Below are positions 27,810 through 36,359 of a stretch of 52,348 bases of DNA, piece after piece. Under the pieces are notes generated by a model. That model saw nothing but the letters and a program-made list of their open reading frames with translations. It did no database searches and had not been told where the DNA came from. The position numbers and the translations under genes were made by a program. Numbering within the stretch: position 1 is the stretch's first letter; every line of letters starts with the position of its first letter. The DNA comes from Acidovorax delafieldii 2AN (GTDB taxonomy: Bacteria; Pseudomonadota; Gammaproteobacteria; Burkholderiales; Burkholderiaceae_C): positions 1 to 52,348 of the forward strand of contig NZ_ACQT01000010.1 in the NCBI RefSeq assembly GCF_000175235.1, read 5' to 3'.

Positions 27810-29057
27810 ATGATGACACCGCAGAACCATCGCTTCACCACCGAGATCGTGCACGCCGACCGCCTGGGCGGCGCCGAACACGGCGCCATCCACCAGCCCG
27901 TCCACACCTCGGTGCAATACGGGTTCGACAAGGTCGAAGACCTGATCGCCGTGTTCCAGGGAACCGCCAAGGGCGGCTTCAACTACGCCCGCCAGGGAAC
28001 CCCCACCACGGCAGCCCTCGAAGCCAAGCTCACCCAGATGGAAAAGGGGCACGGCAGCATCGTTTTCTCGACCGGCATGGCGGGCATCTGCGCCATCTTC
28101 CTTACGCTGCTGAAGGCGGGCGACCATCTGGTGGCCAGCAAGTTTGTCTTTGGCAATACCAACAGCGTGTTCGGCACCCTGGCGGATCTGGGGGTGGATG
28201 TCACCACCGTCGATGCGACGGACGCCGCCCAGGTGGCTGCCGCCGTGCGCCCGAACACGCGGATGGTTTTTGTCGAAACCATCGCCAATCCGGGCACACA
28301 GATGCCCGATCTGGAGGGCATCGGCGCGTTGTGCCAGCAGCGCGGCCTGCTCTATGTGGTGGACAACACCGTCGCTTCCCCCTACCTGTTCCGCCCCGGT
28401 TCGGTGGGCGCAGGCCTGGTGGTCCATTCGCTGACCAAGAGCATCGGCGGGCACGGCGATGCGCTGGGGGGCGCGGTGATCGATACCGGGGTGTTCGACT
28501 GGAGCGCGTACCCGAATATTTTCCCGGCATACCGCAAGGGGCTGGCCAAGGGCTGGGGCCTGCAGCAAATGCGCAAGAAGGGTCTGCGCGACATGGGCGG
28601 TACCCTGTCTTCGCAGGCGGCGCACCAGATTGCCCTGGGTGCCGAAACATTGGCGCTGCGCATGGAACGCACCAGCGCCACCGCGCTGGCGTTGGCGCGG
28701 TGGCTCGAGCAGCACCCTGCTGTGGCGCGGGTGTTTTACCCCTTGCTTGAATCCCACCCGCAGCACGCGCAGGCCAGGAAGCACCTCAAGGCGGGCTCGT
28801 GGCTGCTGTCTTTCGAACTGCGCGACCCCGAACAGTGCCTGCCCTTGTGCAATCGCCTGCAGCTGCCCATCAAGGCGACGGGCCTGGCCGATACGCGCAC
28901 GCTCATCATCCCGGTGGCCCACACCATCTTCTGGGAGGCGGGCCCCGAGGTGCGGTCGAACATGGGTATCGGCGACAGCATGATTCGGCTGTCTGTGGGG
29001 CTGGAGGACGTGCAGGATCTGCTGGCCGACTTCGAGCAGGCGCTCGCGGCGGCCTGA
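27810..29057 (+). CDS. Cys/Met-metabolism PLP-dependent enzyme (cystathionine gamma-synthase family)
   Basis: A 415-residue enzyme of the transsulfuration family (MetB, MetC, MetZ, MegL). It has the substrate/PLP-phosphate segment FNYARQGTPTTAALEAKL, SIVFSTGMAGICAIFLTLLK, the cofactor Asp in YVVDNTVASPYLF and the Schiff-base lysine in HSLTKSIGGHGDALGG. It would act on homoserine- or cysteine-derived substrates by gamma-replacement or elimination. Whether it is cystathionine gamma-synthase, O-acylhomoserine sulfhydrylase or a lyase is not decided by sequence. The start MMTPQNHRFTTEIVHADR is chosen because upstream codons overlap sbcB. It has no pathway neighbours here. Confidence 0.85.
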   Translation: MMTPQNHRFTTEIVHADRLGGAEHGAIHQPVHTSVQYGFDKVEDLIAVFQGTAKGGFNYARQGTPTTAALEAKLTQMEKGHGSIVFSTGMAGICAIFLTLLKAGDHLVASKFVFGNTNSVFGTLADLGVDVTTVDATDAAQVAAAVRPNTRMVFVETIANPGTQMPDLEGIGALCQQRGLLYVVDNTVASPYLFRPGSVGAGLVVHSLTKSIGGHGDALGGAVIDTGVFDWSAYPNIFPAYRKGLAKGWGLQQMRKKGLRDMGGTLSSQAAHQIALGAETLALRMERTSATALALARWLEQHPAVARVFYPLLESHPQHAQARKHLKAGSWLLSFELRDPEQCLPLCNRLQLPIKATGLADTRTLIIPVAHTIFWEAGPEVRSNMGIGDSMIRLSVGLEDVQDLLADFEQALAAA

Positions 29058-29190
29058 TCTCCGCCATCCCACCCAGGCCGCACAAGCCCGCAGCGTGCTT
29101 GTGGAGGTGCAAGCCGGCTGACAGACCATCGTGCTAAGGTAGCAAAAAACGCAGGCAGGGCCCGGCCCCACACCTGACGAAAGGAGACCT

Positions 29191-31227
29191 ATGCACACCG
29201 AGCTGGTTGCCACGGCGGGCTCTCGTGGCCCCCTGGCCACTTCGATGCCGCCGCAGGAGCTGATCCGGCATGCCCATGCGCGCTCCGCGGCCTATGGCCT
29301 GCGCGCGCAGGACGTGGTCGAGGCTGCACCCCTGGCGGGCGCTGACCTGCGCACTGCGCTGCAGCGCAACCAGACCCTCGCGGCGCACGCCCTGCCGGTC
29401 ATGGAAACCCTGTTCGCCCAGATCGCAGGTACTCGCAGCCTGGTGCTGCTGACCGACCCGCAGGGCGTCATCCTGCACGCCGTGGGGGATGACGATTTCG
29501 TGGCCCGCGCCGACCGGGTGGCGCTGCGGCCAGGCGGGGTCTGGAGCGAGGAGCGCAAGGGCACCAATGCCATCGGAACGGCGCTGACCTCCGGCCAGGC
29601 GGTGCAGGTGCATGCCGGCCAGCACTACCTGCGCGCTCACCAGTTTCTCACCTGTGCCTGCGTGCCCATCCTCGACCCGCTGGGCGTGGCTTTGGGCGCG
29701 CTGGACGTGAGTGGTGACCACCGGGGCCAGAGCCCGCACACGATGGCGCTGGTGCGCATGTCCGCGCAGATGGTGGAAAACCACTTGTGGAGCAAGGCGC
29801 ACGAAGACGCCGTGTACCTGCGCTTTCATGCGCGGCCCGAATTCCTTGGCACTTTGATGGAGGGGCTGGCCGCGTTCACGCCGGAAGGCCGTTTCCTTTC
29901 GGCCAACCGCAGCGGGCAGTTCCAGTTGGGGCTGTCCCTGCAGGCGTTGCAGGCGTACACCTTTGCGTCGCTGTTCGGCGTGGAGATGGCCAGCGTGCTG
30001 GCCCACTGCCGCAGGGCCGCGCCCGGCTTGCTGTCGCTGCGGTTGCCCGGCGGGGTAAGCGTGATGGCCGAGGCGGCTTACCGCCCTGCATCGGCCCGCT
30101 GGACGATGCCCGATGATGGCGTGCCTCGCCCGGCAACGGCCCCTGCGAGCACACCACGGCCTGCGGAGCCGTCGCGCTTTTCGGGCCTGCGCTATCTGAA
30201 CACGGGCGATGCCCAGCTCGCCCATGTGATCGAACGCGTCACCAAGCTTTTGGGGCGGGGTATCGCCACGCTGATCCTGGGTGAAACCGGCACCGGCAAG
30301 GAATTGTTGGCCCGGGCCATGCACCACGACGGGCCTCGGCGGCAGGGGCCCTTTGTGGCGGTCAATTGCGCGGCGATTCCCGAGTCGCTCATCGAGTCGG
30401 AACTGTTTGGCTATGAAGAGGGTGCCTTCACGGGGGCGCGGCGCAAGGGCAGTGCCGGCAAGATCGTGCAGGCCCACGGCGGGACGCTGTTTCTGGACGA
30501 GATCGGAGACATGCCCTTGTCGATGCAGGCACGGCTGCTGCGCGTGCTGCAGGAGCGCAACGTAGTGCCACTGGGAGGCGCGCGGGCGGTCGATGTCGAC
30601 GTCAATGTGGTGTGCGCCACGCACCGCAACCTGCGCGAGATGATGGCCGCAGGCACGTTCCGCCAGGACCTGTACTACCGGCTCAATGGGCTGGTGGTGC
30701 GCTTGCCGGCGCTGCGCGAGCGCACCGACCTCGCCGTCATTGTCGAGCGGATGCTGCGCACGCCGCCCGAGGACGGCCCTTCAGGGTGCCATCCGGCGCA
30801 GCCCCTGCGTGTGGCGCCCGATGTGATGGCCTTGCTGCAGGGTTATGGCTGGCCCGGCAACCTGCGCCAATTGGCCAACGTGCTGCGTACGGCGGCGCTC
30901 ATGGCCGACGGCGAGGCGCACGAGGGCGAAATCCGCCGCCACCACCTGCCCGAGGATTTTCTCGAGGATTGCCTGGAACCTGCCCCTGAACCCGCCATCG
31001 CCGCCAGCCAGCAGGGCGTCGCGTCCTCCCCTGGCGCGGCGCCACTTGGAGGTGCTGCGGCGCAGCGCCTGATATCGGTCACTGCGGCGGCGGTCGATCA
31101 GGCCCTGGCGACCCATGGCGGCAACGTGTCGGCGGCCGCACGCGCGCTGGGGGTGTCGCGCAATACGGTGTACCGCCACTTGCGAACAACCGGTTCAGGC
31201 TCGGCACCTCGCTTCGACGCCGCCTGA
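29191..31227 (+). CDS. AcoR-type sigma-54-dependent transcriptional activator
   Basis: A 678-residue enhancer-binding protein. The N-terminal GAF-like sensor (about 70-210) includes ERKGTNAIGTALTSGQAVQVH and HQFLTCACVPILDPLG, as in AcoR-type regulators. The AAA+ sigma-54 interaction domain has Walker A GETGTGKE (about 364), the sigma-54 loop GAFTGA (about 411) and Walker B LFLDEIGDMPL. The C-terminal Fis-type helix-turn-helix is GGNVSAAARALGVSRNTVYRHL. AcoR relatives respond to acetoin, aldehydes or alcohols. The convergent minus-strand operon downstream (aldehyde and alcohol dehydrogenases) carries a sigma-54 promoter and is the obvious target. An AAAGGAGA ribosome-binding site precedes the ATG. 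Confidence 0.93.
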   Translation: MHTELVATAGSRGPLATSMPPQELIRHAHARSAAYGLRAQDVVEAAPLAGADLRTALQRNQTLAAHALPVMETLFAQIAGTRSLVLLTDPQGVILHAVGDDDFVARADRVALRPGGVWSEERKGTNAIGTALTSGQAVQVHAGQHYLRAHQFLTCACVPILDPLGVALGALDVSGDHRGQSPHTMALVRMSAQMVENHLWSKAHEDAVYLRFHARPEFLGTLMEGLAAFTPEGRFLSANRSGQFQLGLSLQALQAYTFASLFGVEMASVLAHCRRAAPGLLSLRLPGGVSVMAEAAYRPASARWTMPDDGVPRPATAPASTPRPAEPSRFSGLRYLNTGDAQLAHVIERVTKLLGRGIATLILGETGTGKELLARAMHHDGPRRQGPFVAVNCAAIPESLIESELFGYEEGAFTGARRKGSAGKIVQAHGGTLFLDEIGDMPLSMQARLLRVLQERNVVPLGGARAVDVDVNVVCATHRNLREMMAAGTFRQDLYYRLNGLVVRLPALRERTDLAVIVERMLRTPPEDGPSGCHPAQPLRVAPDVMALLQGYGWPGNLRQLANVLRTAALMADGEAHEGEIRRHHLPEDFLEDCLEPAPEPAIAASQQGVASSPGAAPLGGAAAQRLISVTAAAVDQALATHGGNVSAAARALGVSRNTVYRHLRTTGSGSAPRFDAA

Positions 31228-31454
31228 AGGGGCTGAGCGCCCATTGCGCTTTTGGGGCCCAGGGCGGGCGTGGGGGCTCGCGCCTGCGGCCATGCGTGTA
31301 CGGTCCCGGTGTGCTTTGCTTGGTATTCGCTGCGCAGTTTTCGCCTCGCACGCGCACCGTACAGGCCTTCACGCCCCGGACTTTTCGGGAGAAGGTCTGT
31401 GCGGCGCACCGCACCGGAGCCTCTTTTCGCCGTGCGCCCCAGGCGCCTTCGGCC

Positions 31455-31829
31455 TCAAAGGCTCGGGAGGGCGTTCGATTCCTCGTCACTGAGGGGCCGA
31501 GGGCGGGCCACGAAATGCCAACCAGTACCGCTGTCCAGAGAAAACATGGCGCCTTGCCCTGGTACGGCATCGATGACGAGGTGGGTGTGCTGCCAATAGG
31601 TGAACTGCGATCGGCCCATGTACACCGGCGCGCCGGCCAGATGGCCCAGCAGCACGTCGCTGTCTCCGACGATGAATTCGGCGACGGTGAGGCACATGGG
31701 CGCGCTGCCATCGCAGCAACCGCCCGATTGGTGGAGCAGCACCGGCCCGTGCCGGGCCTGCAGGCGCTCGATGCGATCGGTGGCCTGCGGCGTCGCAGAC
31801 ACCCGCGAGGGCGGGGTGGGCATGATCAT
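31455..31829 (-). CDS. DUF779 protein associated with aldehyde dehydrogenase
   Basis: A 124-residue small cytosolic protein of the DUF779 family. Recognisable segments are HGPVLLHQSGGCCDGSAPMC, a Cys-rich turn with a Cys pair plus a third Cys, and VYMGRSQFTYWQHTHLVIDA. The family is commonly encoded next to AldB/ExaC-type aldehyde dehydrogenases, and its biochemical role is not established. The Cys cluster suggests metal or redox chemistry, which is inference. It is the last gene of the operon, and its ATG overlaps the alcohol dehydrogenase stop (ATGA at 31826-31829 on the minus strand), so translation is probably coupled. Confidence 0.85.
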   Translation of the reverse strand: MIMPTPPSRVSATPQATDRIERLQARHGPVLLHQSGGCCDGSAPMCLTVAEFIVGDSDVLLGHLAGAPVYMGRSQFTYWQHTHLVIDAVPGQGAMFSLDSGTGWHFVARPRPLSDEESNALPSL

Positions 31830-32857
31830 GCCGCCATGTCGATGACGACGCGGCCCTGGATCTGGCCCTTGCGCATGCGCTCGAACACGTCGTTGATGTT
31901 TTCCAGCTTTTCGGTGGAGACGGTGGCCCGCACCTGTCCGCGTGCAGCAAAGTCGAGCGACTCTTGCAGATCGAGCCTTGAGCCCACGATGGAGCCGCGC
32001 ACGGTCACGCCGCGCAGCACCATGTCGAAGATTGAGAGCGGAAAATTGCCCGGCGGCAGGCCATTGAGCGACACGGTTCCGCCACGTCGCACCATGCCCA
32101 GTGCCTGTTCGAACGCCTTGGGCGACACCGCCGTCACCAGCGCGCCGTGGGCGCCGCCGATCTCCTTTTGCAGGAAGGCCGCCGGGTCGGTGTCGCGGGC
32201 GTTCACGGTGACGCTGGCGCCCAGCCTGCGGGCCAGCTCCAGCTTGTCGTCCTCCACGTCCACAGCGGCCACGTTCAGGCCCATGGCCCGGGCGTACTGC
32301 ACCGCCATGTGCCCCAGCCCGCCGATGCCCGAGATGGCCACCCAGTCCCCAGGCCGTGTGTCAGTCACCTTCAGGCCCTTGTACACCGTGACGCCGGCGC
32401 ACAGCACCGGCGCGATGTCCACAAAGCCGATGTCTTTGGGCAGATGCCCCACGTAGTTGGGGTCTGCCAGCGCATAGTCGGCGAAGCCGCCGTTGACCGA
32501 ATAGCCGGTATTGGTCTGCGACTCGCACAGCGTTTCCCAGCCGCCAAGGCAGTGCGTGCAGTAACCGCAAGCCGAGTGCAGCCACGGCACGCCCACACGG
32601 TCGCCCTCTTTTACGTGCTTCACGCCACGGCCAATCGCCGCCACGAAACCCACGCCTTCATGCCCGGGGATGAACGGCGGCTGCGGCTTGACGGGCCAGT
32701 CGCCTTCGGCAGCGTGCAGATCGGTGTGGCACACCCCGGAAGCCTCGATCTTCACGAGGATCTGGTTGTCGTCCGGCACGGGTACGGGCACCTCTTCGAT
32801 GCGCAGCGGCTTGCCAAACTCCCGGACTACGGCAGCCTTCATGGTGGTGCGGGTCAT
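31826..32857 (-). CDS. adhP: Zinc-dependent alcohol dehydrogenase (AdhP type)
   Basis: A 343-residue NAD-dependent medium-chain alcohol dehydrogenase. It has the catalytic zinc ligands in SGVCHTDLHAAEGDWP and GHEGVGFVAAIG, the structural zinc site CGYCTHCLGGWETLC, and the Rossmann motif SGIGGLGHMAVQYARAMG followed by an acidic VDVEDDKLE that favours NAD+ over NADP+. It would interconvert short-chain alcohols such as ethanol with their aldehydes. An AGGAG ribosome-binding site lies 7 bases before ATG 32857. The aldehyde dehydrogenase gene upstream oxidises its product. A hairpin lies in the 74-base gap between them. Confidence 0.93.
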   Translation of the reverse strand: MTRTTMKAAVVREFGKPLRIEEVPVPVPDDNQILVKIEASGVCHTDLHAAEGDWPVKPQPPFIPGHEGVGFVAAIGRGVKHVKEGDRVGVPWLHSACGYCTHCLGGWETLCESQTNTGYSVNGGFADYALADPNYVGHLPKDIGFVDIAPVLCAGVTVYKGLKVTDTRPGDWVAISGIGGLGHMAVQYARAMGLNVAAVDVEDDKLELARRLGASVTVNARDTDPAAFLQKEIGGAHGALVTAVSPKAFEQALGMVRRGGTVSLNGLPPGNFPLSIFDMVLRGVTVRGSIVGSRLDLQESLDFAARGQVRATVSTEKLENINDVFERMRKGQIQGRVVIDMAA

Positions 32858-32885
32858 GCGTCAACTCCTGAAAAGGGGAATGGTG

Positions 32886-32916
32886 AAAAGCCGGGGCTTG
32901 GGTCAGAGGCCCCGGC
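32886..32916 (-). terminator. Terminator-like hairpin between aldehyde and alcohol dehydrogenase genes
   Basis: On the minus strand GCCGGGGC (32916-32909) and GCCCCGGC (32897-32890) form a perfect 8-bp stem with an 11-base loop, followed by TTTT. Because it is inside an apparent operon it may lower downstream expression or stabilise the upstream mRNA. Confidence 0.5.
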
Positions 32917-32931
32917 AAGGATTGCATCGGC

Positions 32932-34452
32932 TTAGAAGAAACCCAGGGGTTGCTGCGTGTAGCTCACCAGCAGGTTCTTGGTTTGCTGGTAGTGGTCCAG
33001 CATCATCTTGTGGTTTTCGCGGCCGATGCCCGATTGCTTGTAGCCGCCAAAGGCCGCGTGGGCTGGATACTGGTGGTAGCAGTTGGTCCACACGCGACCG
33101 GCCTGGATGCCCCGGCCCATGCGGAATGCGCGGTTGCCGTCGCGGCTCCACACGCCGGCGCCCAGTCCGTACAGGGTGTCGTTGGCAATCTCCAGCGCTT
33201 CGGCCTCGTCCTTGAAGGTGGTCACCGAAAGCACCGGGCCAAAAATCTCTTCCTGGAAGATGCGCATCTTGTTGTGGCCTTTGAAGACCGTGGGCTTGAC
33301 GTAGTAGCCGCCCGCCAGGTCGCCCGCCAGCGCATTGCGCTCGCCACCGATCAGGCACTGTGCTCCCTCCTGCTTGCCCAGATCGATGTAGGACAGGATT
33401 TTTTCCAGTTGCTCCTGGGATGCCTGGGCGCCGATCATGGTGGCTTTGTCGAGCGGATTGCCCTGCCGGATGGCGGCCACGCGCTTGAGTGCGCGCTCCA
33501 TGAAGCGCTCGTAGACCGACTCCTGGATCAGCGCGCGGCTGGGGCAGGTGCAGACCTCGCCCTGGTTGAGTGCAAACATGGCAAAGCCTTCCAGGGCCTT
33601 GTCAAAGAAACCGTCGTCGGCGTCCATCACGTCGGCAAAGAAGATGTTGGGGCTTTTGCCGCCCAGCTCCAGCGTCACCGGAATGATGTTCTGGCTGGCG
33701 TATTGCATGATGAGGCGGCCCGTGGTGGTTTCGCCCGTGAATGCAATCTTGGCAATGCGCGGGCTGCTGGCCAGCGGCTTGCCCGCTTCGAGGCCGAAGC
33801 CGTTGACCACGTTGACCACGCCCGGGGGCAGCAGGTCACCGATGATTTCGAGCAGCACCAGGATGGATGCTGGCGTTTGCTCCGCGGGCTTGAGCACCAC
33901 GCAGTTGCCAGCCGCCAGTGCCGGCGCTAGCTTCCACACCGCCATCAGGATGGGAAAGTTCCAGGGAATGATCTGACCCACCACGCCCAGGGGTTCGTGG
34001 AAATGGTAGGCCATGGTGTCGTGGTCGATCTCGCTGATGCCGCCTTCCTGCGCACGGATGCAGCCCGCAAAGTAGCGAAAGTGATCGATGGCCAGGGGAA
34101 TGTCGGCCGCCATGGTTTCACGCAGAGGCTTGCCGTTGTCGATGGTTTCGGCCACGGCGATGGTCAGCAGGTTGGCCTCCATGCGCTCGGCGATCTTGAT
34201 GAGGATATTGGCGCGGTCGGTGGTCGATGTCTTGCCCCAGGCGGTCTTGGCCTGGTGGGCCGCGTCCAGTGCGGCGTTGACGTCTTTTTCATTCGAGCGC
34301 GGGATGGCCGTGAACACCTGGCCGTTGATGGGTGAGCTGTTCTCGAAATACTGCCCGTCGATCGGTGCGACCCACTGGCCGCCGATGAAATTGCCGTATT
34401 GCTTCTTGAAGGGGTTGGCGATGCCGAGGCTGGCGATTTCTGCCATGTTCAT
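32932..34452 (-). CDS. NAD-dependent aldehyde dehydrogenase (AldB/ExaC/AcoD type)
   Basis: A 506-residue aldehyde dehydrogenase that oxidises acetaldehyde or similar aldehydes to acids. It shows the substrate/cofactor segment [21 protein letters not shown], the general-base Glu in [13 protein letters not shown], and the catalytic Cys in [13 protein letters not shown], a motif characteristic of the AldB/ExaC branch. The C-terminal segment [17 protein letters not shown] is also typical. ATG 34452 has an AGGAG ribosome-binding site 8 bases upstream; continuing the frame to 35313 would run through the promoter and the hexanucleotide repeat and is not credible. It is first in the operon with alcohol dehydrogenase and DUF779, 74 bases from a sigma-54 promoter. 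Confidence 0.95.
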   Translation of the reverse strand: MNMAEIASLGIANPFKKQYGNFIGGQWVAPIDGQYFENSSPINGQVFTAIPRSNEKDVNAALDAAHQAKTAWGKTSTTDRANILIKIAERMEANLLTIAVAETIDNGKPLRETMAADIPLAIDHFRYFAGCIRAQEGGISEIDHDTMAYHFHEPLGVVGQIIPWNFPILMAVWKLAPALAAGNCVVLKPAEQTPASILVLLEIIGDLLPPGVVNVVNGFGLEAGKPLASSPRIAKIAFTGETTTGRLIMQYASQNIIPVTLELGGKSPNIFFADVMDADDGFFDKALEGFAMFALNQGEVCTCPSRALIQESVYERFMERALKRVAAIRQGNPLDKATMIGAQASQEQLEKILSYIDLGKQEGAQCLIGGERNALAGDLAGGYYVKPTVFKGHNKMRIFQEEIFGPVLSVTTFKDEAEALEIANDTLYGLGAGVWSRDGNRAFRMGRGIQAGRVWTNCYHQYPAHAAFGGYKQSGIGRENHKMMLDHYQQTKNLLVSYTQQPLGFF

Positions 34453-34525
34453 GGTGATGTCTCCTGAGGGTTTGCGGTGAACCGGGTTGCTGCACAGCGG
34501 AGGCTGCGCAGGCACTGTGCAGTGC

Positions 34526-34540
34526 GCAAGCGGCGTGCCA
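34526..34540 (-). promoter_or_regulatory. Sigma-54 (-24/-12) promoter of the aldehyde/alcohol dehydrogenase operon
   Basis: On the minus strand the sequence reads TGGCACGCCGCTTGC. This is an exact TGGCACG -24 block, 4 bases, then TTGC with the invariant GC of the -12 block. Its end lies 74 bases from the aldehyde dehydrogenase ATG, so transcription would start about 60 bases before the ATG. An AcoR-type sigma-54 activator is encoded at 29191-31227, just beyond the operon. Confidence 0.82.
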
Positions 34541-34685
34541 ACGCGCGCGCCGGATGGTCCAGATGCCAGTCCGGTGTGGCGCACGCCAGATTCCATGCGC
34601 GTTGCGCGAGGGCAGTCAGGGAAAACCCCAGTGCGGTGCGGCCAGGCTGTGCCGGCTGCGCACCGCGGCCGCAAGGTGTACCGGG

Positions 34686-34702
34686 TGTTCTGTTTCGGAA
34701 CA
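34686..34702. promoter_or_regulatory. Candidate upstream activator site
   Basis: TGTTC-N7-GAACA is a perfect interrupted palindrome about 150 bases upstream of the sigma-54 promoter. This is the usual distance for an enhancer-binding protein such as the AcoR-type activator. The arms are short, so chance occurrence is possible. Confidence 0.35.
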
Positions 34703-34730
34703 GGGGTGTGACAGCCATGGCACAGTGGGC

Positions 34731-34778
34731 GGGAACGGGAACGGGAACGGGAACGGGAACGGGAACGGGAACGGGAAC
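34731..34778 (+). repeat. Hexanucleotide tandem repeat, (GGGAAC)8
   Basis: Eight perfect copies of GGGAAC in a row, followed by GGGCGC where the pattern breaks. Such short tandem arrays gain or lose units by slipped-strand replication. Lying between two divergent genes, a length change would alter promoter or enhancer spacing rather than a reading frame. Confidence 0.97.
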
Positions 34779-34893
34779 GGGCGCCCGGCGGTGGGCAGGG
34801 CACCTGCCTCCATCGCCTTCCCTGCGCAGGCGTGCTCGCCCGGGCGCCAGGCTTTTTTGCCACAATGGACGCCGTTGACGCACACCCCCAGGC

Positions 34894-36222
34894 ATGTCCC
34901 GCGCACCCCAGACCTTTCCGCCCAGCATTGGCAAGTACCGCATCGAGCGTGAGCTGGGCCGCGGGGCCAGCGGTATCGTGTACTTGGGGCTTGATGGTTT
35001 CCGGGGCCGGCGCGTGGCGATCAAGCAGACCCATGCGCATCTGCTGGCCCAGCCCGAGCAGGCCGAGCGCTACCGCCGGCTGATGCGCAACGAAGCGGCC
35101 CTGGGCGCGCGGCTGCGCCACCCCAACATCGTGCGGCTGCTCGATGCCGACGACGCCGTGTCGCCGCCGTACCTGGTGCTCGAGTATGTGGACGGCCAGC
35201 CCCTGTCGGCCTTTGCCACGCCCGACACGCTGCTGCCCGTGGCCCAGGTGCTGGACATTGCCTTCAAATGCTGCAACGCGCTGGATTACGCCCAGCGCGA
35301 GGGCCTGGTGCACCGTGACATCAAGCCCGCCAACCTGATGCTCACGCGGGGAGGTGATGTCAAGCTCACCGATTTTGGCGCTGCGCTGTCCTTGCGCAGC
35401 GACGCGACGCAGCTGTCGGGGCTGGTGGGCTCACCCTCGTACATGTCGCCCGAGCAGGTGCGCGAGGAAGACCTCAGCCACCACAGCGACATGTTCTCGC
35501 TGGCAGTGGTGGTGTACGAACTGCTGACGGGCCGCCGCCCGTTCGACGGCGAAACCGATTTCGCCACCCTCTACAAGATCGGGCACGAGGCGCCCACGGC
35601 GCCCAGTCTGCTGCGCGCCTCGCTGCCCGCCCACATCGATGCGGTGCTGCTGCGCGCCCTGGCCAAACAGCCCGGCGACCGCTTCGCCACCTGGGGCGAT
35701 TTCGCCCAGGCGCTGCTGGCCGCCCACCGTGATTTGCCGCGCCAACGCTCGCAGGACACCGAGGCCGAGCGCTTTGCCCGCCTGCGGGCGCTGCCTTTTC
35801 TGGCCGACTTTCACGATGTATCGCTCTGGGAACTGATGCGGCTGGGGCAGTGGCGGCGCCTGCCACAGGGCTCCACCCTGATGCGCGAAAACACGCCCGG
35901 CGATTCGTTTTGCATCCTTATCGAAGGCCAGGTGGCCGTGAGCCGGCAAGGGTGGCACCTGAGCACGCTGGGCCCGGGTGTGACCCTGGGCGAGATGACT
36001 TATCTGCGGACGGACGACAAGGTGCGCACCGCCACCGCCGTGGCCGAGACCGAGGTGCTGTTGCTCAAGGTCCGCAACCCGGCGTTGCGGCAGGCTTCGG
36101 AGGATCTGCAGTCCCGTTTCGACAAGGCCTTCATCAAGCTGCTGGTCGGGCGGCTGATCGCCACCAACCAGCAACTGGCGGAATGGGAACTGGTGGCCGC
36201 GCCGCCGACGCCCGAACGGTAG
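34894..36222 (+). CDS. Ser/Thr protein kinase fused to a cyclic-nucleotide-binding domain
   Basis: A 442-residue soluble protein. An N-terminal Hanks-type kinase (about 15-280) has the glycine loop [11 protein letters not shown], Lys44 in [13 protein letters not shown] (His140), the DFG aspartate (Asp160) and [10 protein letters not shown], so all catalytic elements are intact. The C-terminal 130 residues form a cAMP/cGMP-binding-like barrel ([24 protein letters not shown]), and LGEMTYL plus RTATAVA resemble the phosphate-binding cassette. No transmembrane or PASTA region is present, so it is cytosolic. It may phosphorylate targets when a nucleotide binds, which is inference. It is divergent from the aldehyde dehydrogenase operon. 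The start ATG follows a CACAAT box. Confidence 0.92.
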   Translation: MSRAPQTFPPSIGKYRIERELGRGASGIVYLGLDGFRGRRVAIKQTHAHLLAQPEQAERYRRLMRNEAALGARLRHPNIVRLLDADDAVSPPYLVLEYVDGQPLSAFATPDTLLPVAQVLDIAFKCCNALDYAQREGLVHRDIKPANLMLTRGGDVKLTDFGAALSLRSDATQLSGLVGSPSYMSPEQVREEDLSHHSDMFSLAVVVYELLTGRRPFDGETDFATLYKIGHEAPTAPSLLRASLPAHIDAVLLRALAKQPGDRFATWGDFAQALLAAHRDLPRQRSQDTEAERFARLRALPFLADFHDVSLWELMRLGQWRRLPQGSTLMRENTPGDSFCILIEGQVAVSRQGWHLSTLGPGVTLGEMTYLRTDDKVRTATAVAETEVLLLKVRNPALRQASEDLQSRFDKAFIKLLVGRLIATNQQLAEWELVAAPPTPER

Positions 36223-36300
36223 TCGCGTTGGGGCTTTCGACGGGGCAGTGGCAGGACGGGTTGGCCAAGGCGCTACGCGCCACGGCACCTATTTGCTCAT

Positions 36301-36359
36301 GAATTAATAGCTGTTGGCGAAGCATTGGCAAGCGCAAGCGGCCAATTTGGCGTCAAAAT
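36301..36359 (+). repeat. Dispersed intergenic repeat, copy D
   Basis: Plus-strand blocks GAATTAATAGCTG, TTGGCGAAGC, GGCAAGCGCAAGCGGCC and AATTTGGCGTCAAAAT appear in the order of the other copies. It fills the gap between the convergent kinase and SpmAB-like genes. Confidence 0.65.

Larger units (their letters stand above)
34453..34893. other. Divergent regulatory region between aldehyde dehydrogenase and kinase genes
   Basis: These 441 bases hold no gene that I can support. On the left is the sigma-54 promoter (34526-34540) and, farther up, a possible activator site (34686-34702). In the middle is an eight-copy hexanucleotide repeat (34731-34778). On the right is the start region of the kinase gene, with a CACAAT hexamer at about 34861-34866. 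Open frames that cross the hexanucleotide repeat exist because six bases keep frame; they are not genes. Confidence 0.7.

Noticed and set aside
25271-27982. A 903-codon minus-strand frame across the GGDEF/EAL and exonuclease genes
   Set aside because: Low-complexity composition, no ribosome-binding site, no domain, and antisense to clear genes.
34731-34778. Tandem hexamers as a CRISPR array
   Set aside because: Unit is 6 bases without spacers and no cas genes are present.
34453-35313. N-terminal extension of the aldehyde dehydrogenase frame through the hexanucleotide repeat
   Set aside because: The extension crosses a sigma-54 promoter and a (GTTCCC)8 tract on that strand, while ATG 34452 has a good ribosome-binding site and the family N-terminus.
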